Source: Undaria pinnatifida
Taxonomy: Eukaryota; Sar; Phaeophyceae; Laminariales; Alariaceae
NCBI GenBank assembly: GCA_012845835.1
Contig: JABAKD010000014.1
Coordinates: 1,356,501 to 1,420,500 of the forward strand
Length of the DNA: 64,000 bases
Direction: 5' to 3'
Shown here: positions 58,101 through 64,000 of the stretch, in pieces
Layout: every line of letters begins with the position of its first letter
Position numbering within the stretch: position 1 is the stretch's first letter
Position numbers and translations under genes: made by a program
The notes under the pieces: model-generated
Database searches by the model: none
Told to the model about the DNA's origin: nothing
What the model saw: the letters and a program-made list of their open reading frames with translations, nothing else

Positions 58101-61100
58101 CACTTGTTGCTCTTGGTTGACTGTATGTACCAACCTACCTGTTGCTCTATGTACCAATGTATACACACTCGTATGTGCTCTGTGTGCCGACCCCCTGCTG
58201 TGTGTAAGTGGCCACCTAACCCTGAACAACGTTACTGTACCCTAGTAGTATACCAGTATTAGTGTGAAATCTACTGATGTACCGACAACACGCAAACATG
58301 CTGTTTCCTGGCACCTTCAGCTGTTATGTGACAAGCGCAGGTGACCCGTGACGCGTACTACGGTCGCCTATTAATAGATGCACTATCCCGGTACTTTATT
58401 TTGAATGCTCCGAAATGTGTGACTGACTCCGTCCAAAACCGCCGTCTTCTGACACTTCTGGCTTGCATGTGACAAGCCCAGGTTACCGTCGACGCGGAGT
58501 CGGGGTCGATTTCGGTGTGGAACGACGGGCAGGGCATCCCCATCCAGATGCACAAGGAGCACCACATGTACGTTCCCGAACTCATCTTCGGAAACCTCCT
58601 GACCGGATCGAACTTTGACGATGACCAGAAGAAGACCACCGGAGGAAGAAATGGATTCGGTGCTAAGGTGTGCATATAAATTTGACCGTGACCGGTAAAT
58701 GGAGTGTTGGGCAGTCTGATCCTGAATACCATGTACTTAATAGTGTTGCCGTAATTTTGTGGGCAGCTGGATCGTATACATAAGGTAGTCTAGTTGTATT
58801 CCCTAGGTTCCTATTGATGTGTCCAACTTCTGCGACGACAAAAAGGACATCGACCGAAGGAACGGATTTACCGCTAAGGTTTGAATTTTAACTGGTAAGA
58901 TTGATTAGAATCAGGTCTGATGATGAATATGCGGCAGTCTGATAGTAACCATACACCAGTCTGATAGTAACCATACACCAGTCTGATCATGAAGATATCG
59001 CAATCCGGCCGCGAGTAGCAGCCAGGCAAAAATTGAATGTACAGCAGTCTGAGCGTAAATTTGAGTCTTATCGAAGTTTGGGGGACGTTTTAATATGTCT
59101 AACGTCTGCGACGACCAGAAAAGCCACCGGGGATAGAAATCGATTCGGCTTTCAGGCCTTTTTTTTTACAGTCGGATTCGTCTGTCAAAAACGGCCTTTT
59201 TCGACTGAAGCCCAAATCGAGCTTTCTTACACAGTTGAAAAAAGACTTTTTCGACTCAACTTTTTTCGACTGAGAACTCCGACTGGCGGATCCAGTGGAA
59301 AAAATCGAATTTTTCGAGTGGATCCTCCAGTAAAAAAAATCAGTCGAAGAACTCGGTCGAAAAACTCAGTCGAAAAAGCTTTTCACGTGTTTTTGATCCG
59401 ATCGCATCGTTCATCCCACCACCAAACACATACCCACACGGCCACACGCGAATACCAGGCACTACACTGCAGTATCATACAAGGCGCAGACGCTGGCTTG
59501 GCTATCACTGCTCTTGCTTCTGACGGCAAGTCAGTGTGGCGCATCCCTAGTTCCGCTCGCCAGCAGCGTGTATCACACGACGGCAGCAGCGCGCGGTATC
59601 GATTCCATGCTGCCAGCAACGGCTGCGCCTGCTGTAGCTTTGGCGGCTCTCGGATGAGTGCAACTCCACGGACGTAGCTTTGGCGGCTTTCGGCTAAGCC
59701 CGAAGCCACCAACTCGCTGGGACGAGGGTTCGTCGAGCCGTTGCTCGCGGAAAAAGCGCGAAGCACAGCTGCCAACCGATTTCGACTGCCGTACAACAGG
59801 ACTCCCTCACACCAACCGCCGCTAGGAAGAGCACGAAACCATAAAATCGACTCGACTGACGATAAGAAGGACCAGAATAATCCAGTCGAAAAATGCCCAG
59901 TCGAAAGGGCCGTTTTCGACTGGCGGAATCCGACAGTGTAGGAACTGGCTTAACGTGTGAATCAAAAACATGCAGGGCTACTTCGTAGGTATAAATGCAT
60001 GGCATGTATGGGTTAGGGGTATACTAAATCAGGAGGTTATCCGCATATATGGAAGGCGTTTGTTTGCTGTGTCCGTCGTCCTCGGTTTTGCTTCGATATA
60101 GCCCCGACCTGCTGTTGCACGACCTCCATTTGTGTTGACCCAATATCGTGCGATGCACTTGTTTGTTGTGACCCCCCTGCCAATATTGGGTGCCCCGACG
60201 TCTTTCCTCCGCCAGCTTGCGAACATTTACTCTACTGAATTTATCGTGGAGACGGCGGACGGGCACGCGGGGAAGCACTACCGACAAGTGTTCCGGAACA
60301 ACATGCAGGAGAAGGTAACGTTAACTTTTCATTGTGGGATCTTGTTTTTTCAGAGCTATCCAAATGCTGACGCACTCGTATGGCTTTGCTGGGAGGTATT
60401 CGCAACGCTTGATAAGATTCTTTCACTGCTGTATCGCTTCTAATTTGGTAGCTACGTTTTGTTTTCATTTGAGGGAACAATTGGCGTCTTTCCATCTGGC
60501 ATGGGGTGTCACTCCATGCACTTGGTTGTCTGCGCTCGATTCGCTTGGTTCGTATTACTGGACAGCTTGAGCTCTTTATAGTACAGATTCTCGATTTTGC
60601 AGGCAAACGCGAGTTTCTAATTTCCAAGGTGCCAGAAAATGGGGACCTTTTTGAGGTGACCGAAGACTTTTAACATTTGATTGAACATAACTTTTGGGAC
60701 CGGCGATATAGTACAGATTCTCGATTTTGCAGGCAAACGCGAGTTTCTAATTTCCAAGGTGCCAGAAAATGGGGACCTTTTTGAGGTGACCGAAGACTTT
60801 CAACATTTGATTAAACATAACTTTTGGGACCGGCGATTAGTTCAAGTTTTTAGGTGAATATCTATCGGTGTGCTAGTTCCTATCGACGGTCTGTGTTACT
60901 GTCCTTTTTTTTCGTTAGGCCCGTCCAACCAAGTGAATATTCCCCTTGCCATTGTTGCGCCCGGCGTGCAGGAGGAGCCTGTCATTGACGACGACTATGA
61001 TGGCCCGGATTTCACGTGCATCACCTTCAGTCCGGACTGGAAGAGGTTTCACATGACCGGCATGGAGGCGGACACGATTGCGCTCCTCAGGAAGGTAGAT

Positions 61101-63656
61101 TCATGTACAGTAGTGGTCGCTACTCTCCAGCGCCGGCTGAGTATTGCCGGTTGCCCGCTGTTGTGCCGGTGAAATCGCTTGCCACGAACCAGAACTTTCA
61201 GGTTTCCGAGGTGCGCTGGTTGCCGCTATTGTGCGAGTTTTGCCAGATGTCACTCACGGCGGTATTGAGCAACCACTGTTCTGTCTGTCTATGTCCAACG
61301 ATAACTTTCCTGTACCCCTTTCCCGTCCCCTCCATGGAAAAGTCCGTGTTAAATTTTAGGCAGCATTAGTGTTAGTTAGTAAGTTGCGCCAGGCATTGTC
61401 CGACTTTTCGACGAATTGATTTACATGCGTATTACCGATTCTTGGCCCTCTCCGATAACATCTCCATTGCATGTAGATAATAACTTGTTCTATTCACCCA
61501 CCCAACACATTATTTGGACGATTCGCGTTTTACGCCAACTTTCCTTAATTTTTGTTTTTGTTTTTTGCTTATGCCGATGATTGATTGCCTTCATCTACCC
61601 AGCGTGTGTACGACATGGCGGGGTGCATGGGAGGCTACGGCGGGGCCCGCATGAAAGTGTACCTAGACAAAAAGCGTCTGCAGGTGGCGAGCTTCAAGGA
61701 ATACATGGGCATGCACGCTGGCATGGAGACACCCGTCGTGTTCGAGAAGGTCAACGATCGTTGGGAGGTAAGGCGCACAAGGCATGATAGCATGCTTTAA
61801 CTCAAACCTCTTTTTTTCTCTGCTCCCTGTGTATACGGCTATGTGTATTTACATATATTATTTCCATTTGCCCTTTGCGCCCCCTTATCCTTTCGAACTC
61901 GGTCTTGATCTCATTTTGTTTTTCGTGTCTTCTCGCGTTCTGCCTCCTCTGGTTAATGTATTGATTGTGTTCTTGCGTCCCCTATTCCTCCTCTCTCCTC
62001 AATGCTCTCGGTGTGTGCTTTCGTCTTGTTTATTTGTGTCTCCGCTTTTTGTCGTTCTCTTCCCTGTCCGCGTTCTCCTCGTCCTCTCGGCTGTCCTTCT
62101 CGGTCTCCACTGTCTTGTTCCTTCGTAATGTTTCGGTGCCTTCCCCACACCATTTGCCTATCGTCTTCTCCTCCTACTCCTTGCCGTCCCGGCACCAGAT
62201 CGGCGTGGCCCTTAGCGCGGACAGCGTGTTCCAACAGGTGTCATACGTGAACGCCATCTGCACCATCAAGGGCGGGACTCACGTCGAATGCGTGGCTAAC
62301 CAGGTCATCGCCAAACTGCTGCCCGTGCTGAAGCGGAAGCACAAGGCTGAGGTACGCCATCGAAGTTTTGTTTTTTTCGTTAATATTGCCCGCGTTTCAA
62401 ACTTCATCATTCTCCAGGCTGGCGAAGAGGTGGTGACATGAGACGGTGAGAGTGGCTAGCCCTTTTGGCCAACTGGAGACTTTATGTGCTCTAAATTACG
62501 AGGCGTTGGGTCCCCCATCGTCTGTTGCAGTTTAAGTTCACCCTGCACTTTTGTATAACTCAACTTGCAGTTAGCGTTGGGGCCAGTTTTTTGTTCTTGT
62601 GAAATCTATAAGCCTCAACTGCACCAGCTCAGTCGGACGGAAATGACAAAATGTGCTTTGCTCTTCTGTTTTTACGTTGTTTTTTGTTCAGGTGAAAGGA
62701 CACCTTGTCAAGAACCACCTGTGCGTGTTCGTGAACGGTCTTGTGGAGAACCCGGCGTTCAACTCCCAGAGCAAGGAGGCCCTCACTTCCAAAGACTCCG
62801 CTTTCGGCTCCGTCCCTAAGATCAGCGACGCCGGGCTCAAAACCTTGGAGAAGAGCGAGATCGTCGAGCGGTGAGGATGCGCTTTGTTTTCATGAAATTT
62901 GCGCTTGACCTGCAGGGATTATGCCGCAACACGTGAAGGTTGGGAGATCTTGGAGGAACAGAGAGAAAGGTCGTTCGTCTCTCTCGCACGTTTTCCGTAT
63001 TTGTTGATGACACCAACCAACGACAACATGAACAGCACCTCCCTGCCCTCAACAACGACTACAGGGAATACAACGACACCAACAACACAAGCACGAAAAC
63101 AGCAACCGGAACACGCTCAATCACGGCAACAACGATAGTCTTGGTGACAACAAGAACAACCAACGAGAACAAGAAGACTGTGTTTGCTTGTCGCGCCTCC
63201 ACTATTTTGTGTGATTTACACCCTATCCGCGTCCTTGTAAACGTCGTTTTTGACCCCGCCATCAGAGTTTTGTCTTGGGCCAAGCACAAGCAAAATCAGC
63301 AGCTCAACAAGAAATCCGGCAAGAAAAGCAGCAAACTGGTGAGCATATTCGAGGCGTCTTCTTGCGTAGGCTAACCATTTTTGAACCGCGCTCATGTTTT
63401 GATTATTTTGTTCGTGAGATTATTGGATAACGTATCAGTTTTCGCAGCCGTGCAGGACACCCCCACAGCAGCGTGTGTGCATAACACGACGAGAGCTTAC
63501 GGGGGTTAATTAGTTTTTCTTTCTTGCACTCAGGCTTTTCCGCTATTTTCCGTTTTTTGTATTCCGTGTGCTTGCATTTCTTTTTATTTCCTGCCACGGC
63601 AGACTGGCATCACTAAGCTTGACGACGCCAACCACGCGGGAACCGCCAGGTCTCAG
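55142..63656 (+). CDS. TOP2: DNA topoisomerase II, N-terminal ATPase and transducer part; continues past the window end
   Basis: Type IIA topoisomerase: ATP-dependent passage of one duplex through another, in the nucleus. Exons: 55142-55192, 57071-57206, 57698-57867, 58482-58667, 60216-60314, 60972-61094, 61603-61767, 62199-62351, 62692-62870, 63266-63338, 63603-63656 and onward. Phases close throughout (463 codons so far). GHKL ATPase motifs are all visible: DEIIVNAADN (E100, N104, D107), NDGQGIP (134-139) and GGRNGFGAK (173-181). RYQKKTQLEHILLRPDTYIG and YVPELIFGNLLTGSNFDDD are near-invariant family blocks. The transducer holds GGTHVECVANQV and NPAFNSQSKEAL, in which the usual QTK switch loop reads QSK (387-389; the lysine is kept). 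The last exon (LDDANHAGT) precedes the TOPRIM domain, which lies outside. The start is placed by Kozak context (AGCATGG) and the short charged N-terminus. Intron 4 holds a transposon insertion and two decayed copies of the exon-4 end. Confidence 0.95.
57469..57570 (+). repeat. Decayed copy of the TOP2 exon-3 acceptor end
   Basis: CGA-ATGTCTGAAGTTTCGAAACC and TATCCAGCA-TGTAGACG through GGCACTCGG-TGCC parallel the block at 57616-57705, which ends in the true GGCAG acceptor and TCGGGTCC. Confidence 0.75.
58800..58882 (+). repeat. Decayed copy of the TOP2 exon-4 3' end and donor
   Basis: Encodes SNFCDDKKDIDRRNGFTAK then GTTTGA, against SNFDDDQKKTTGGRNGFGAK then GTGTGC at the true exon end (58608-58667). 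It has its own AG (58805) but would disrupt the ATPase motif if spliced in. Confidence 0.9.
58942..58990. repeat. 22-bp tandem repeat in TOP2 intron 4
   Basis: CAGTCTGATAGTAACCATAC plus AC occurs twice, with partial third copies on both sides. Confidence 0.92.
59085..59150 (+). repeat. Second decayed copy of the TOP2 exon-4 3' end
   Basis: TCTAACGTCTGCGACGACCA plus GAAAAGCCACCGGGGATAGA aligns with the exon end but has an in-frame stop where the GGR of the ATP motif should be. A transposon starts 5 bp further on. Confidence 0.88.
59155..59950. mobile_element. Third copy of the TCGACTG-rich TIR transposon (TOP2 intron 4)
   Basis: The left end GGCC plus ACAGTCGGATTCG and right end GGCGGAATCCGACAGTGTAG match the 24511-25292 copy, and most of the interior (GCGCATC/TTCCTAGTTCCGC, GTAGCTTTGGCGG) aligns with it. 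The ends are mutated and no exact 3-bp duplication is left. Confidence 0.88.
60577..60836 (+). repeat. 130-bp near-perfect tandem duplication in TOP2 intron 5
   Basis: Two units starting TATAGTACAGATTCTCGATT differ at two sites in the body. Each holds TTTTGCAG then GCAAACGCGAGTTTCTAATT and TCCAAG before GTGCCAG, which looks like a 26-nt exon between splice sites. Confidence 0.95.
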
Positions 63657-64000
63657 GTGCGGTGATGATTTCGGTACAGTCTTGGTTTGTCCTGTTGGTT
63701 GGCCATCTTTACGTCGCTGACTGGTTCCTATTAATAGCTGGGCAAGGAACTGTAGGGTAGTTGCGTGTGACACATTGAGCAATTTTCCTTGTATCTTGCT
63801 GCATCTTGCTGGTGCGTTTGTGGCTCGTGATATTTTTTTCGTCCAGAAAATCTCAAATTCTGTTGGTTGGCTTACTTCTCCACCTAACTCATATCTAGCC
63901 GCCCAACCCAGCCAACTCACCGCCCTTAGTGGTTGTCTCCCAAGGATGCTGTCCCATGTTGGTAACGACATTAGTGCCGTTGTTTCTCCCGCCCCGCGGT

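Overview
The window is nuclear DNA of a photosynthetic eukaryote. All four recognisable genes are broken into short exons (15 to 468 nt) by long GT-AG introns, and most of the remaining sequence is decayed repeats, minisatellites and small transposons. One gene encodes a cyclophilin with an N-terminal signal peptide ending in a TSGF motif, followed by a transit region and a twin-arginine thylakoid signal. That layout is characteristic of algae with a red-lineage secondary plastid, so a stramenopile, perhaps brown-alga-like, is the best guess. The species is not identifiable from the sequence alone.

Layout. 1-5.8 kb: no recognised gene; a pentanucleotide array at 1.4-2.35 kb and degenerate copies of the prohibitin 3' end at 5.39-5.8 kb. 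5.8-14.45 kb, minus strand: a complete eight-exon prohibitin-2 gene of 304 codons. 14.5-26.4 kb: no recognised gene; a 3-kb minisatellite with inverted blocks (18.4-21.6 kb) and several transposon-like repeats. 26.49-42.39 kb, plus strand: a 2-oxoglutarate/Fe(II) dioxygenase of the isopenicillin-N-synthase fold, with eight exons found and the 5' end unresolved. 42.4-45.2 kb: no recognised gene. 45.38-54.78 kb, minus strand: a complete six-exon thylakoid-lumen cyclophilin of 260 codons. 55.14 kb to the window end, plus strand: the first eleven exons (463 codons) of DNA topoisomerase II, covering the ATPase and transducer regions. The cyclophilin and topoisomerase start codons are divergent and 357 bp apart.

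The four genes are unrelated housekeeping or metabolic functions: mitochondrial inner-membrane scaffold, small-molecule oxidation, lumenal protein folding and chromosome topology. I see no operon-like or pathway clustering.

The most unusual pattern is that exon ends in all four genes have decayed extra copies lying next to them in the flanking intron or 3' flank. These 'exon-edge echoes' carry the last or first 30-150 nt of an exon plus the adjoining splice site or stop region. I count at least ten affected edges. A second clear result is a 372-bp terminal-repeat retrotransposon in miniature (TRIM) at 40014-40385, with 84-bp LTRs, a primer-binding site, a polypurine tract and a 4-bp target duplication. 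It sits inside an older repeat whose other copies in this window show the uninterrupted site. All splice sites were placed by eye, using protein-family knowledge, phase bookkeeping and GT/AG rules.
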